64,000 nt of DNA from Amycolatopsis balhimycina FH 1894 (GCF_000384295.1 NZ_KB913037.1:5824822-5888821); one strand, 5' to 3'; positions 8,677-18,287 are shown, numbered from the stretch's first letter. Notes: generated by a model from the sequence alone, not told the origin. A program made the numbers and translations.

Positions 8677-10499
8677 CGACTCCTTCGGAAACTCCGGCGG
8701 CCCCTCTTTTCGACCTCCAGCGGCTGTTCGTCACGATCCGCCGTCGCAAGCGCTTCTGGCTGGCCACCGCGCTGCTCGGGCTGATCGCGGGCGCGGCCGT
8801 CGCGGTCCTGCTGCCCGCGCCGCCGACCGCGGTCACCAAGGTGATCGTGGTCCACCAGGAAGACTCGCCGACCGACAGCGGCACGCTGATGCGCACCGAC
8901 GTCGCGGTGCTGCAGACGACCCAGATCGCCGAAGGCGCGCTGAAGAAGCTGGGCAGCACGCAGGCGCCCGAAGAGTTCATGAAGAACTACGCGGGGCTCG
9001 GCCTGACGAACAACGTCCTGCAGATCACCGTCAAGGCCAAGAACGGCGCCGACGCCGTCGCGCAGGCCAAGGCGCTGGCCGAGACGTTCATCGCCGACCA
9101 CGTGCAGCGCAGCCAGGCCGCCGCGGCCGCGCAGTCCAAAGCCATCCTCGACCAGCGCAAGAACGCCCAGGACGAGCTGGCCAAGGTCGACCAGGAGATC
9201 GCTGACGAGACCGCCAAGGGCCGCAACGCGAACGCCAGCACCCTCGAAGGCCTCTACGGCCGCCGCGCCGCGCTCGCCTCGCAGATCTCCGACTTCGACG
9301 CGCGCGCCCAGCAGGCCGGCATCGGCAGCCCGCAGGTCGCCGCGGGCACGCAGGTCGTCGACGCGGCCCGGCTCCTGCCGAAGGCGTTCCTCAAGACCAC
9401 CGCGACCGACGCCGGCATCGGGTTCGCCCTCGGCCTGGCCCTCGGGATCGCGCTGGTCGCCATCGGCGCGGTGTCGCGCGACCGGCCGGTGCTGCGCCGC
9501 GAAATCTCCACCCACCTCGGCGCGTCCGTGATCGCGCAGCTGCCGTCGAAGCGCCGGGGCCTGGCCAGGGTGTGGCGGCGCTCGCGGGTGGTGTCCGAAC
9601 GCGAGCGCGTCGCGACGACGCTGGTCCGGGCGATCAAGAAGGACTCGCTCGGGGTGTCGCTGCTGGAGCTCGGGGCGCCGAAGGTCGCCGCCGCGCTCGC
9701 CCTCGACGTCGCCGGGGGACTGGCCGCGGACGGCCGCGCGAGCGTCGTCGACGACCTGCCCCGCGAGGACGTCCGCAAGCTCGCGGCCGAGACGCACAGC
9801 GAGGTCGTCGTGATCGGCGCCGGCGACCCCGGGCCCGAACCCGATGAACACCGCGTCGGCGTCGGCACGGTTTCCCCGGGCACGGCGTGGACCGACCTGG
9901 AACACCTCGGCTCGGAAACCGTGCTGGTCGTCAAGGCCGGGCACGCGAACACGCTGTGGCTGCACACGGTCGCCCGGCAGCTCGCCGACCAGAGCATCCC
10001 GGTCATCGGCATCGTCCTGGTCGACCCGGACCCGCGGGACAAGTCCGACGGCACGCTGTGGGACGGCCTGCACACGGCGTTGCGCGGCCGGGCCAAGCAG
10101 GCGCCCGCCGTGCAGGCCGCCCCGGCCCCGCACGAGGACCGGATGGACGAGCTGGTGGCCCGCATCGCCGAGCGCGTCGCCGTGGCGGAGCCGCCGACGC
10201 GGCGGTTCACCCCGGTCCGGCCGGTGATCCCGCCCGCGCTCGCCACCCCCAGACCGCCGACCGCGCCGCTGCCGCCGCCCGGCACGGTCGGCATCCCCGA
10301 CCACCTGAACGCGCCGACGAAGAAATTCGCCCCGGTCAAGCCGCCGAAGCGGCCGGTGCCGTTCAAGCGCGACCACGCCGAGCCGACGCACAAAGGCGAA
10401 CTGAACGCCGAACTCGAGCCAGAAAAGAGCACTGTGACAACCGGGGCTTCGCCCCAGGCCGGGGGCTCCGCCACCCAAGCCCCCGAAAAGAGCGCGTGA
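8673..10499 (+). CDS. Wzz-type chain-length protein with a degenerate kinase-like domain and proline-rich tail (second copy)
   Basis: 608 aa from GTG 8673. TM1 at about 32-50, a periplasmic-type coiled coil (QRKNAQDELAKVDQEIADET), TM2 at about 240-262. The cytoplasmic part resembles a BY-kinase fold (VVDDLPREDV; ETVLVVKAGHANTLW; PVIGIVLVDPD) yet lacks a Walker A motif. A Pro-rich tail (about 500-585) follows. The last 20 or so codons lie in a palindromic repeat: the frame runs through the first copy and stops at TGA 10497-10499. Without the two tandem copies the frame would end ...EKSA at the TAA 10559-10561, so the repeat changed the C-terminus. Confidence 0.75.
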   Translation: MTTPSETPAAPLFDLQRLFVTIRRRKRFWLATALLGLIAGAAVAVLLPAPPTAVTKVIVVHQEDSPTDSGTLMRTDVAVLQTTQIAEGALKKLGSTQAPEEFMKNYAGLGLTNNVLQITVKAKNGADAVAQAKALAETFIADHVQRSQAAAAAQSKAILDQRKNAQDELAKVDQEIADETAKGRNANASTLEGLYGRRAALASQISDFDARAQQAGIGSPQVAAGTQVVDAARLLPKAFLKTTATDAGIGFALGLALGIALVAIGAVSRDRPVLRREISTHLGASVIAQLPSKRRGLARVWRRSRVVSERERVATTLVRAIKKDSLGVSLLELGAPKVAAALALDVAGGLAADGRASVVDDLPREDVRKLAAETHSEVVVIGAGDPGPEPDEHRVGVGTVSPGTAWTDLEHLGSETVLVVKAGHANTLWLHTVARQLADQSIPVIGIVLVDPDPRDKSDGTLWDGLHTALRGRAKQAPAVQAAPAPHEDRMDELVARIAERVAVAEPPTRRFTPVRPVIPPALATPRPPTAPLPPPGTVGIPDHLNAPTKKFAPVKPPKRPVPFKRDHAEPTHKGELNAELEPEKSTVTTGASPQAGGSATQAPEKSA

Positions 10500-10546
10500 C
10501 AACCGGGGCTTCGCCCCAGGCCGGGGGCTCCGCCACCCGGACCCCC
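10431..10546 (-). repeat. Two tandem copies of a GC-rich palindromic repeat
   Basis: Copies at 10431-10484 and 10496-10546, period 62 bases, in reverse orientation relative to the copies at 47157 and 51060. Each has GGGGCTTCGCCCC (perfect stem) followed by GGGGGCTCCGCCACCC and CCCCC, beginning at GTGACAACC. GAAAAGAGC precedes copy 1, separates the two and follows copy 2, so the flank is triplicated. Confidence 0.8.
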
Positions 10547-10603
10547 GAAAAGAGCGCGTAAGTCTCCTGACCCGCGCCACAACCGAAGGGGAACGCACCC
10601 GAG

Positions 10604-12508
10604 ATGTGCGGCATCGCAGGCACCTACCTCTGGCCGGACGGCGGGCCGCTCACCGACCGGTTGACCAAAACGCTGGCCCACCGCGGTCCGGACGGCTCCG
10701 GCCGCTACGAGCACCGCGCCGGCCCCGGTGACGTCCACCTGGGCCATCGAAGGCTCTCGATCATCGACCTGTCCGAGACCGGTGCCCAGCCGATGGTCCT
10801 CGACGGGCTCGCGCTGAGCTACAACGGCGAGCTGTACAACGCGCCCGAGCTGCGGGCCGAGCTTTCCGCGGCCGGCGTGCGCTTCCGCGGCACCTCCGAC
10901 ACCGAGGTGCTGCTGCAGGCGTGGCGGCGCTGGGGCACGGACTGCCTGCCGAAGCTGCGCGGGATGTTCGCCTTCGCGCTGTTCGAGGAGGGCACCGGCG
11001 AGCTGTTCCTGGTCCGCGACCAGCTGGGCATCAAGCCGCTGTTCTTCGTGCAGCGAAACGGCGGGGTCGCCTTCGCTTCCGAGCTCAAGGCGCTCGCCGG
11101 TGAGCTCGGCGGGTCGCTGCAGGTCGACAACGCCGCGCTGATCGCGTCGCTGCTCTACTACTGGGTGCCGGACAGCCGGTGCGCCTACCAGGGCGCGGAG
11201 AAGCTGCAGCCGGGTACGTGGCTGCGCTGCCGCCCGGACGGCCAGGTCGACCGCGGCCGGTTCTGGTCGCTGCGGGAGGTCGCCGAGGAAGGCGCGGCCT
11301 TCGACGGCGAGGTCGACCTCCACGAGGTGATCGCCGAGTCGACGGCCAAGCACCTGCTTTCGGACGTCCCGGTCGCGACGTTCCTCTCCGGTGGGCTGGA
11401 CTCCAGCTACCTGACGGCACTGGCCGCGCGTTCGCAGCCGGGGATTTCGGCCTACACCATCGGGTTCCGGGCCGAGGACGCGAAGTTCGAGGCGATGCCG
11501 GACGACCTCAAGTACGCCCGGATCGTGGCGCAGCAGTTCGGCGTCGACCTGCACGAGATCGAGATCGCGCCGCAGGTGCTCGACCTGCTGCCGAAGATGA
11601 CCTACCACCTCGACGAGCCGATCGGCGACCCGGCGGCGATCAACTCGTTCCTGATCTGCTCGGCCGCGCGCGAGGCCGGCGTGAAGGTGATGCTCTCCGG
11701 GATGGGCGCCGACGAGCTGTTCGCCGGCTACCGCAAGCACCTCGCGAACCTGATCGCGCTGCGCTACCACAAGGTGCCGAGCGCGATCCGGCGTCCGGTC
11801 GAGTCCGTTGTGGACAGACTGCCGGTGGCGTCGGCCAAGCGCGGCTACCGGTCGGTGCGGTTCGCCAAGCGGTTCCTGTCCTTCGCGGGCCTGCCCGAGG
11901 AGACGGCGTTCCGGCGCAGCTACACGATGTACGACCGCACTGAGCTGCTCGACCTGGTCAACCCGGACTTCACGGCGGACGTCGACTCCGTCCTGACCGA
12001 GCATGCGGACACCTACAACGACCAGGCGCTCGACGACTTCGTCAACCGCATGTGCCTGGCCGACTCGCGGCTGTTCCTGCCGGGGCTGAACCTGACCTAC
12101 ACCGACCGCTCGACGATGGCGGCGTCGACCGAGGTCCGCACGCCGTTCGTCGACGTCGAGGTCGTGCGCGCGGCGTTCAAGATCCCGGGGAACAAGAAGA
12201 TCGTCGGCCGCGCCGGCAAGGTCGCGCTGAAGAACGCGGCACTGAACATCCTGCCGAGCGAGATCGTGCACCGGCCGAAGGGCCTGTTCAGCGCGCCGCT
12301 GCGGGCCTGGATGAGCCGTGACCTGGCGCCCCTGGTGCGCGAAGTCGTCAACGAAGGCGTGCTCGTTTCGTCCGGTTTCCTGCAGCGCGAGGCACTGCAG
12401 CGCATGGTCGCCGAGGACGCCGCCGGCCAGCAGGACCGCGGCAAGCACCTCTGGCACGTCCTGACTCTTGAATATTGGTACCGGAACGCGATGGCGGGAG
12501 CGAAGTGA
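10604..12508 (+). CDS. asnB: Asparagine synthase-type glutamine amidotransferase
   Basis: 634 aa. Cys2 (MCGIAGT) is the N-terminal nucleophile of the class II glutaminase domain (about 1-215, with HRRLSIID, YNGELYN and SDTEVLL). The AsnB synthetase domain follows, with the ATP PP-loop SGGLDSS at residues 262-268 and LSGMGADELFAGY. The chemistry is ATP-dependent amidation of a carboxylate using glutamine nitrogen. In polysaccharide clusters such proteins often amidate a uronic acid rather than aspartate; the uronate-forming dehydrogenase at 4724 supports that here, but it is inference. The stop overlaps the next start (GTGA). Confidence 0.85.
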   Translation: MCGIAGTYLWPDGGPLTDRLTKTLAHRGPDGSGRYEHRAGPGDVHLGHRRLSIIDLSETGAQPMVLDGLALSYNGELYNAPELRAELSAAGVRFRGTSDTEVLLQAWRRWGTDCLPKLRGMFAFALFEEGTGELFLVRDQLGIKPLFFVQRNGGVAFASELKALAGELGGSLQVDNAALIASLLYYWVPDSRCAYQGAEKLQPGTWLRCRPDGQVDRGRFWSLREVAEEGAAFDGEVDLHEVIAESTAKHLLSDVPVATFLSGGLDSSYLTALAARSQPGISAYTIGFRAEDAKFEAMPDDLKYARIVAQQFGVDLHEIEIAPQVLDLLPKMTYHLDEPIGDPAAINSFLICSAAREAGVKVMLSGMGADELFAGYRKHLANLIALRYHKVPSAIRRPVESVVDRLPVASAKRGYRSVRFAKRFLSFAGLPEETAFRRSYTMYDRTELLDLVNPDFTADVDSVLTEHADTYNDQALDDFVNRMCLADSRLFLPGLNLTYTDRSTMAASTEVRTPFVDVEVVRAAFKIPGNKKIVGRAGKVALKNAALNILPSEIVHRPKGLFSAPLRAWMSRDLAPLVREVVNEGVLVSSGFLQREALQRMVAEDAAGQQDRGKHLWHVLTLEYWYRNAMAGAK

Positions 12509-14682
12509 AGCAGGTCGTCCAGAACTACAAGAGCGGTGAACTGGCACTGCTGGAGGTACCGGAGCCGGCTTGCAAGCCCGGCGGCGTCCTGGTGCGCACG
12601 GTGTACTCGTTGATCTCCACCGGCACCGAGATGATGAAGGTGTCCGAGGCCAGCATGTCGCTGGTGGGCAAGGCCAAGGCCCGGCCCGACCAGGTGGCGA
12701 AGGTGATGCAGAGCGTCGCCACCAACGGCCTTTCGGCGACCTACCGCAAGGTGACGTCCAAACTGGACTCCTACACCCCGCTCGGCTACTCGCTGTGTGG
12801 CATCGTCGAGCAGGTCGGCGACGGCATCACCGACGTCGCGGTCGGCGACCTCGTCGCCTGCGCGGGCAACGAGCACGCACTGCACTCCGAGCTGAACTGG
12901 GTGCCCAAGAACCTCTACTCGCGCGTGCCCGCCGGCGTCGACCCGCGACACGCCGCGTTCGGCACCGTCGGGTCGATCGCGATGCAGGGCGTCCGCCGCG
13001 GCGAGCCGCAGATCGGCGAAGTCGCCCTGGTCATCGGCCTCGGGCTGATCGGCCAGCTGGTGGTGCAGCTGCTGACGTCGTCCGGTGTGCGCGTCGTCGG
13101 CGTCGACCCCGACCCGGAGCGCTGCAAGCTCGCCGAGAGCCTCGGCGCGCTGACCTGCGCGCACCCGGCGTCCGGCATCGTCGACACGGCGGTGGACGAG
13201 CTGACGCACGGCGCGGGCGTCGACCAGACCTACCTCGCCGCCGGCGGCAACACGAACGACCCGGTGGAGCTGGCCGCGAAGCTGTCGCGCGACCGCGGCC
13301 GCGTGATCGACATCGGCAAGTGCAAGCTCGACCTGCCGTGGAACGCCTACTACGAGAAGGAACTGGACGTCCGGTTCTCGCGCTCCTACGGGCCGGGCCG
13401 CTACGACCCGTCGTACGAGCTCGAAGGCCGCGACTACCCGATCGGCCAGGTCCGCTGGACCGAGCGCCGCAACCTGGAGTGCGTCCTCGACCTGATCGCG
13501 CGCGACCGCCTCGACGTCGAGCCGCTGATCACGTACGTCTCGGACTTCTCTTCGGCGGTCGAGACGTACCAGTCGCTGAACGAGGGGGCCCTCAAGGCGG
13601 TGGCGGTGCTGTTCCGCTACCCCGACGCGGTCGCTCGGACGGAGCCGGTCGTGACGTCCGCGCGTGTCGGGCTGGTCTCGTCTTCCGCTGCCGCTTTGCC
13701 GGCTGGACAGCCCGTGCGCCTGGGCTTCATCGGGGCGGGGAACTACGCGTCGTCGATGCTGCTGCCGCACCTGGTCGAGCGCGACGATGTCCAGCTCGAG
13801 CACGTCGCCACCACGTCGGCGCTGTCCGGCGCCAACGCCCGGCGCAAGTTCGGCTTCGCTTCGGCGTCGACCGACATCGACAACGTCCTCGGGGACTCTT
13901 CGATCGACGCGGTGTTCGTCGTGACGCGGCACAGCTCGCACGCCGAGCTGACCCGGCAGGCCCTGCTCGCGGGCAAGACGGTGTTCGTCGAGAAGCCGCT
14001 GGCGCTGTCGGCCCCCGAGTTGCAGAAGGTCCTCGACGCGATCGAGGAGTCCGGAAACGACCGCCTGCAGGTCGGCTTCAACCGCCGCTTCGCGCCGCTG
14101 CTGCACGAGGCCCGCGACCAGTTCGGCCCCCGCGTCGGCCCGGCGACCGTGCGGTACCTGGTCAACGCCGGCCGCCTCGACCACGGCAGCTGGTACAACC
14201 AGACCGACAGCGAGGGCTCCCGCTTCGCCGGTGAGGGCGGCCACTTCATCGACACCGTGAGCTGGCTGCTCGACGCCGACCCGGTCTCGGTGTACGCCAC
14301 CGGGGACGTCCAGGTGACCCTGGGCTACCCGGACGGTTCGACGGCGGTCATCACGTACGCGGAGACCGGCTCGTCCGGCTTCCCGAAGGAGACCCTCGAC
14401 CTCACCGCCGACGGCAAGGTGCTGAAGTTCGACGACTTCGTCCGCGCGTCGGTGTACTCCCGGAAGAAGTGGGCCAGCTCGCGCATCCCGAAGGGCCGCG
14501 ACAAGGGCCAGGCCGCCGAGGTCGACGCCTTCCTGTCGGCGGTGCGGACGGGCGGCCCGATGCCGATCTCGATCGCGTCCCTGGCCGCGACGACGCTGGC
14601 GACGCTGGCCGCGCAGACCAGCGTCGCGAACGCGGCGCCGGTCCGGATCGAGCTGCCCCGGAAGGCGGGTGCCCCGGCATGA
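12505..14682 (+). CDS. Two-domain oxidoreductase: zinc-type dehydrogenase fused to Gfo/Idh/MocA domain
   Basis: 725 aa from GTG 12505. Residues about 1-370 form a medium-chain dehydrogenase-like domain (SLISTGTEMMKV, GYSLCGIVEQVGDG, VALVIGLGLIGQLVVQLL as the NAD site). From about residue 400 a Gfo/Idh/MocA domain begins (LGFIGAGNYASSMLLPHL near 407, VFVEKPLALS, GFNRRFAP). The two NAD(P) domains could oxidise and re-reduce a sugar, as in epimerisation or keto-sugar formation. The fusion is recurrent in bacterial exopolysaccharide loci beside an AsnB-like protein and a heparinase-like protein, as here. The substrate is unknown. ATGA overlap with the next gene. Confidence 0.85.
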   Translation: MKQVVQNYKSGELALLEVPEPACKPGGVLVRTVYSLISTGTEMMKVSEASMSLVGKAKARPDQVAKVMQSVATNGLSATYRKVTSKLDSYTPLGYSLCGIVEQVGDGITDVAVGDLVACAGNEHALHSELNWVPKNLYSRVPAGVDPRHAAFGTVGSIAMQGVRRGEPQIGEVALVIGLGLIGQLVVQLLTSSGVRVVGVDPDPERCKLAESLGALTCAHPASGIVDTAVDELTHGAGVDQTYLAAGGNTNDPVELAAKLSRDRGRVIDIGKCKLDLPWNAYYEKELDVRFSRSYGPGRYDPSYELEGRDYPIGQVRWTERRNLECVLDLIARDRLDVEPLITYVSDFSSAVETYQSLNEGALKAVAVLFRYPDAVARTEPVVTSARVGLVSSSAAALPAGQPVRLGFIGAGNYASSMLLPHLVERDDVQLEHVATTSALSGANARRKFGFASASTDIDNVLGDSSIDAVFVVTRHSSHAELTRQALLAGKTVFVEKPLALSAPELQKVLDAIEESGNDRLQVGFNRRFAPLLHEARDQFGPRVGPATVRYLVNAGRLDHGSWYNQTDSEGSRFAGEGGHFIDTVSWLLDADPVSVYATGDVQVTLGYPDGSTAVITYAETGSSGFPKETLDLTADGKVLKFDDFVRASVYSRKKWASSRIPKGRDKGQAAEVDAFLSAVRTGGPMPISIASLAATTLATLAAQTSVANAAPVRIELPRKAGAPA

Positions 14683-16751
14683 TGGGCCCCGGCTGGTACC
14701 TGCGCCGGCTGTCCCGGATGGGGCCGGCGGAGGTCGTCGGCCGCGCGCGGCACGCCGTCGTCCAGCGGCGGTGGCGGACCGCGCCGCCCACGCCGCCTCT
14801 TTGGCCCGCGCACCCGCGTTTCACGGCCGTGCTGCCTGCCGGGGTGGTGGGCAAGGTGTCCGGCGAGGCGGCTTCGCGGCTGCTGGCGACGGCCGACGAG
14901 CTGATGGCCGGCCGCGCCGAGTACTTCGGCGTCGTGCGCTCGGACATGGCGTCACCGGACTGGTTCCTCGACCCGAAGACGGGCCGTCGCGCGCCTGCCG
15001 AGTTGTACGCGTTCGATGTGCCGTACCGGTCGGAGGACACGGTCGGCGACATCAAGCAGATCTGGGAACCGTCGCGGCACCAGCACCTGACGGTGCTGGC
15101 CGCGGCGTACGCCCTGACCGGTACGCCGGCGTACGCCGCGCGGGTGGCCTCGCACCTGCGGTCGTGGTGGGCTGCGAATCCGCCGTTGCGAGGTCCGCAC
15201 TGGGTCAGCGGGATCGAGCTGGGCATCCGGCTGCTGTCGTGGGTCTGGACGCGCCGCCTGCTGGAAGGCTGGGACGGCGTCGGAGACCTTTTCGAGGACA
15301 ACCCGGACTTCCAGCTCCAGCTGTGGCACCACCAGAACTGGCTCGCGACGCTGCGCAGCCACGGCTCGTCGGCGAACAACCACGTCATCGCCGAGGACGC
15401 CGGCCTGCTGGCCGCGGCGTGCGCGTTCGGCTGGTTCCCGGAGTCGGCGGACTGGCGGGCTTCGGCGATGCGCTCGCTGGACGTCCAGCTCGGCCGCAAC
15501 ACGTTCCCGTCGGGGCTGAACGCGGAACTGGCGTCGGAGTACCACGGCCTGGTGCTGGAGCTGGGCCTGGCCGCCGCGGTGGAGGCGGACGCCGCGGGTG
15601 CGCCGGTGCCGGACACCACCTGGGACATCCTGCTCCGGATGACCGACGCCCTCGCGTCCATTGTGGACAACCGGCTCCACCCGCCCCGCCAAGGCGACGC
15701 CGACGACGGCTTCGGCCTGATCGTCGACGGGGTCGAAACCGGCCGCTGGGCGTCGTTGCTGGCCACCGGCGAGGCCCTGTTCGGCCGGCCGGCCTGGTGG
15801 CCACCGGTCCCGGGCGACGACGTCCGCACGCCGCTGCTGACCTCGCTGGTGTCTCGGACTCCGCGTGCTTCGGGTGCTCGTCCCGGTCAGCGCCCCGCAC
15901 ACCTGCGCGACGCGGGCATGACGATCCTGCGGTCGGGTCGCATCTGGGCGCGGTGTGACGGAGGCCCGCACGGCTTCCTGTCGATCGCCGCGCACGCCCA
16001 CGCGGACGCGCTGTCGGTGGAGGTCCGCCACGACGGCGTGGACGTCCTGGCCGACCCGGGCACCTTCTGCTACCACGGCGAGCCGCAGTGGCGGTCGTAC
16101 TTCCGCTCGACGCTCGGCCACAACACGCTGGAACTGGGCGGCCGCGACCAGTCGGTGTCCGGCGGCCCGTTCCTGTGGACCCGCCACGCGGTGACCAAGG
16201 TGCTGACGGTCGAGACGCCGGCCGACGGAATATCTCGCTGGACGGCAGCCCACGACGGCTACGCACCGGCCGCCCACCGCCGCACAGTGGAACTCGACGG
16301 CGACGAGCTGAAGATCATCGACGAGGTCGTCGGCGAGGGCGGCTCGGAGGGCCGCCTGGCGTTCCACCTGGGCCCCGCGGTCACGGTCACGCTCGACGGC
16401 ACCACGGCGCGGCTCAGCTGGCCGGCCCCACCCGGCACGGCCGCTTCCGCTGCCGGTGGTCTCGGTGATGCTGTGCTGGGTGCGGTCGGCGCTGCCGTGC
16501 CAGAGGCTGTCTCCACCGGTGCGTCCGATCCTCTCGTCGGCCGCGTGTCCGGTTCCCTCGCCGCCGCCGGGGGAGCGGTGCGCACCGCCGTCATGGAACT
16601 GCCGCCCGAGTTGTCATGGACCGCGCATCGCGGCGAAACCGACCCGCCGCTCGGCTGGTACTCCGCGGGCTTCGGCCGAAAGGAACCCTCGACCACGCTT
16701 GTCGGCTCCGGGACTCCCGGACACCTCACCACCCTGCTCCGCTTCAGTTAG
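14679..16751 (+). CDS. Heparinase II/III-type polysaccharide lyase
   Basis: 690 aa from ATG 14679 (a second ATG follows immediately). An alpha/alpha-toroid N-terminal domain carries SSANNHVIAEDAGLLAAA (catalytic-site Asn-His) and SEYHGLVLELGLAA. A beta-sandwich C-terminal domain carries HAHADALSVEVRHDG, DPGTFCYHG and FRSTLGHNTLELGGRDQS, all typical of heparinase II/III-like proteins. These cleave uronic-acid-containing chains by beta-elimination. No clear signal peptide is seen; the N-terminus is basic (WYLRRLSRMGPAEVVGRARH), so the location is uncertain. Likely role: trimming or turnover of the polymer made by this operon, which suggests that the polymer contains a uronate. Confidence 0.85.
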   Translation: MMGPGWYLRRLSRMGPAEVVGRARHAVVQRRWRTAPPTPPLWPAHPRFTAVLPAGVVGKVSGEAASRLLATADELMAGRAEYFGVVRSDMASPDWFLDPKTGRRAPAELYAFDVPYRSEDTVGDIKQIWEPSRHQHLTVLAAAYALTGTPAYAARVASHLRSWWAANPPLRGPHWVSGIELGIRLLSWVWTRRLLEGWDGVGDLFEDNPDFQLQLWHHQNWLATLRSHGSSANNHVIAEDAGLLAAACAFGWFPESADWRASAMRSLDVQLGRNTFPSGLNAELASEYHGLVLELGLAAAVEADAAGAPVPDTTWDILLRMTDALASIVDNRLHPPRQGDADDGFGLIVDGVETGRWASLLATGEALFGRPAWWPPVPGDDVRTPLLTSLVSRTPRASGARPGQRPAHLRDAGMTILRSGRIWARCDGGPHGFLSIAAHAHADALSVEVRHDGVDVLADPGTFCYHGEPQWRSYFRSTLGHNTLELGGRDQSVSGGPFLWTRHAVTKVLTVETPADGISRWTAAHDGYAPAAHRRTVELDGDELKIIDEVVGEGGSEGRLAFHLGPAVTVTLDGTTARLSWPAPPGTAASAAGGLGDAVLGAVGAAVPEAVSTGASDPLVGRVSGSLAAAGGAVRTAVMELPPELSWTAHRGETDPPLGWYSAGFGRKEPSTTLVGSGTPGHLTTLLRFS

Positions 16752-16760
16752 GACCCGCCC

Positions 16761-18287
16761 GTGACAGCCCGCCGCTTCCGACTCCGCCGTGCCGCTCCGC
16801 TGCTCGGTGTCCTGCTCACGGTCGCGGCGTGCTCGGGCAGCCCGGACACCGACAGCGGCCCGGCGCAGGCCACCGCGGCCCCCAGCGGGTCGGTCGCCGC
16901 GGTGTGCGACAAGGAGCCGGCCGGCCCGACGGCCGCACCGGCGGGTGCGGTCGTCGTCGACCCGGCCGTCCCGGGCGACCTGGCGGCGAAGTCGCGCTCG
17001 GCCGGGCCGGGCACGACCTTCTGGCTCAAGGCGGGCAAGCACATCCTCGGCGGCGACAAGTACGACCAGGTGTCGCCGAAGGACGGCGACGTCTACATCG
17101 GCGCCCCGGGCGCGATCGTCGACGGCCGCAAGATCAACCAGTACGCGTTCACCGGCCACGCGGCCAACGTGAAGATCACCTACGTGACCGTGCAGGGCTT
17201 CGTCGCGCCCCACGACGAGGGCGTCGTCAACCACGACTCCGGCGACGGCTGGGTGATCGAGCACTCGACCATCCAGGACAACGACGGTGCCGGGCTGATG
17301 GCGGGCGCGCGCCAGCAGATCCGCGGCAACTGCCTGCGCCGCAACGGTCAGTACGGGATGAACGCCTACTCCGGCGGCACCCCGCTCACCGCGCTGGTCG
17401 TGGAGGGCAACGAGATCGCCGGCAACAACACCGGCGACTGGGAAGCGAAGATCGACGGCTGCGGCTGCAGCGGCGGCATCAAGTTCTGGCAGGTCGACGG
17501 CGCCGACGTGCGCGGCAACTGGGTGCACGACAACCACGGCACCGGGCTGTGGGCCGACACGAACAACAACGACTTCCTCATCGAGGGCAACCTCATCGAG
17601 AACAACGACAGCGCCGCGCTGATCTACGAAATCAGCTACAACGCGATCATCCGCGACAACACCATCCGCAAGAACAACTGGGTCGACGGCCGCAGGTACG
17701 CCGACAAGGGCGACAACTTCCCGACCTCGGCGATCTACATCTCCGAGTCCGGCGGCGAGCCGCGCGTCAAGGCCCGCACCGCGAAGATCGACATCTCCCG
17801 CAACTACCTGGAGAACAACTGGTCCGGGATCACGCTGTGGGAGAACGCCGACCGGTTCTGCAACAGCCCGGCCAACACCTCCTCCGGCGACTGCACCCGG
17901 CTGGTCCCCAAGGTGAAGCAGTGCGCGGCCCCGACGATCACGACCGGCCCGCTGCTGGCCGACTGCCGCTGGAAGACCCAGAACGTCGACATCCACGACA
18001 ACAAGTTCGTCCTCGACCCGGCGGTCGTCGGCTGTCAGGCCTCGTGCGGCCGGATGGGCCTGCTGTCGAACTTCGGCACCTACCCGGACTGGTCGCCGTA
18101 CAAGGGCGCCGCCGTCCAGGAAGCGATCACGTTCAAGCAGGACAACCGATGGCACGACAACAGCTACGCCGGCCCGTGGACGTTCATCGGCTACACCGCC
18201 GACCGCGTCCTCGAGATCGGCGAGTGGGAAGGCTCGCCGTACTCGCAGGACACCGGGAGCACCTACACCGCGCAGGGCGGGGGCTGA
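16761..18287 (+). CDS. Right-handed parallel beta-helix lipoprotein
   Basis: 508 aa from GTG 16761. The signal peptide ends in a lipobox VAAC with lipid Cys24. The body shows beta-helix rungs with Asn ladders: VVNHDSGDGWVIEHSTIQDN, CLRRNGQYGMNAY, EGNEIAGNNTGDWEAK, GLWADTNNNDFLIEGNLIEN. A Cys-rich GCGCSGG loop and further Cys residues suggest disulfides. Beta-helix enzymes of exopolysaccharide loci include lyases and C5-epimerases (AlgG type); which activity applies cannot be read here. A close paralogue lies at 22861-24342. It probably acts on the polymer outside the membrane. Confidence 0.8.
   Translation: MTARRFRLRRAAPLLGVLLTVAACSGSPDTDSGPAQATAAPSGSVAAVCDKEPAGPTAAPAGAVVVDPAVPGDLAAKSRSAGPGTTFWLKAGKHILGGDKYDQVSPKDGDVYIGAPGAIVDGRKINQYAFTGHAANVKITYVTVQGFVAPHDEGVVNHDSGDGWVIEHSTIQDNDGAGLMAGARQQIRGNCLRRNGQYGMNAYSGGTPLTALVVEGNEIAGNNTGDWEAKIDGCGCSGGIKFWQVDGADVRGNWVHDNHGTGLWADTNNNDFLIEGNLIENNDSAALIYEISYNAIIRDNTIRKNNWVDGRRYADKGDNFPTSAIYISESGGEPRVKARTAKIDISRNYLENNWSGITLWENADRFCNSPANTSSGDCTRLVPKVKQCAAPTITTGPLLADCRWKTQNVDIHDNKFVLDPAVVGCQASCGRMGLLSNFGTYPDWSPYKGAAVQEAITFKQDNRWHDNSYAGPWTFIGYTADRVLEIGEWEGSPYSQDTGSTYTAQGGG

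Noticed and set aside
9254..12547. 1097-codon open frame on the minus strand
   Set aside because: It covers the Wzz and AsnB genes, is rich in Arg/Ala/Gly shadow codons, and shows no domain or family motif; it is a reverse-strand shadow in high-GC sequence.
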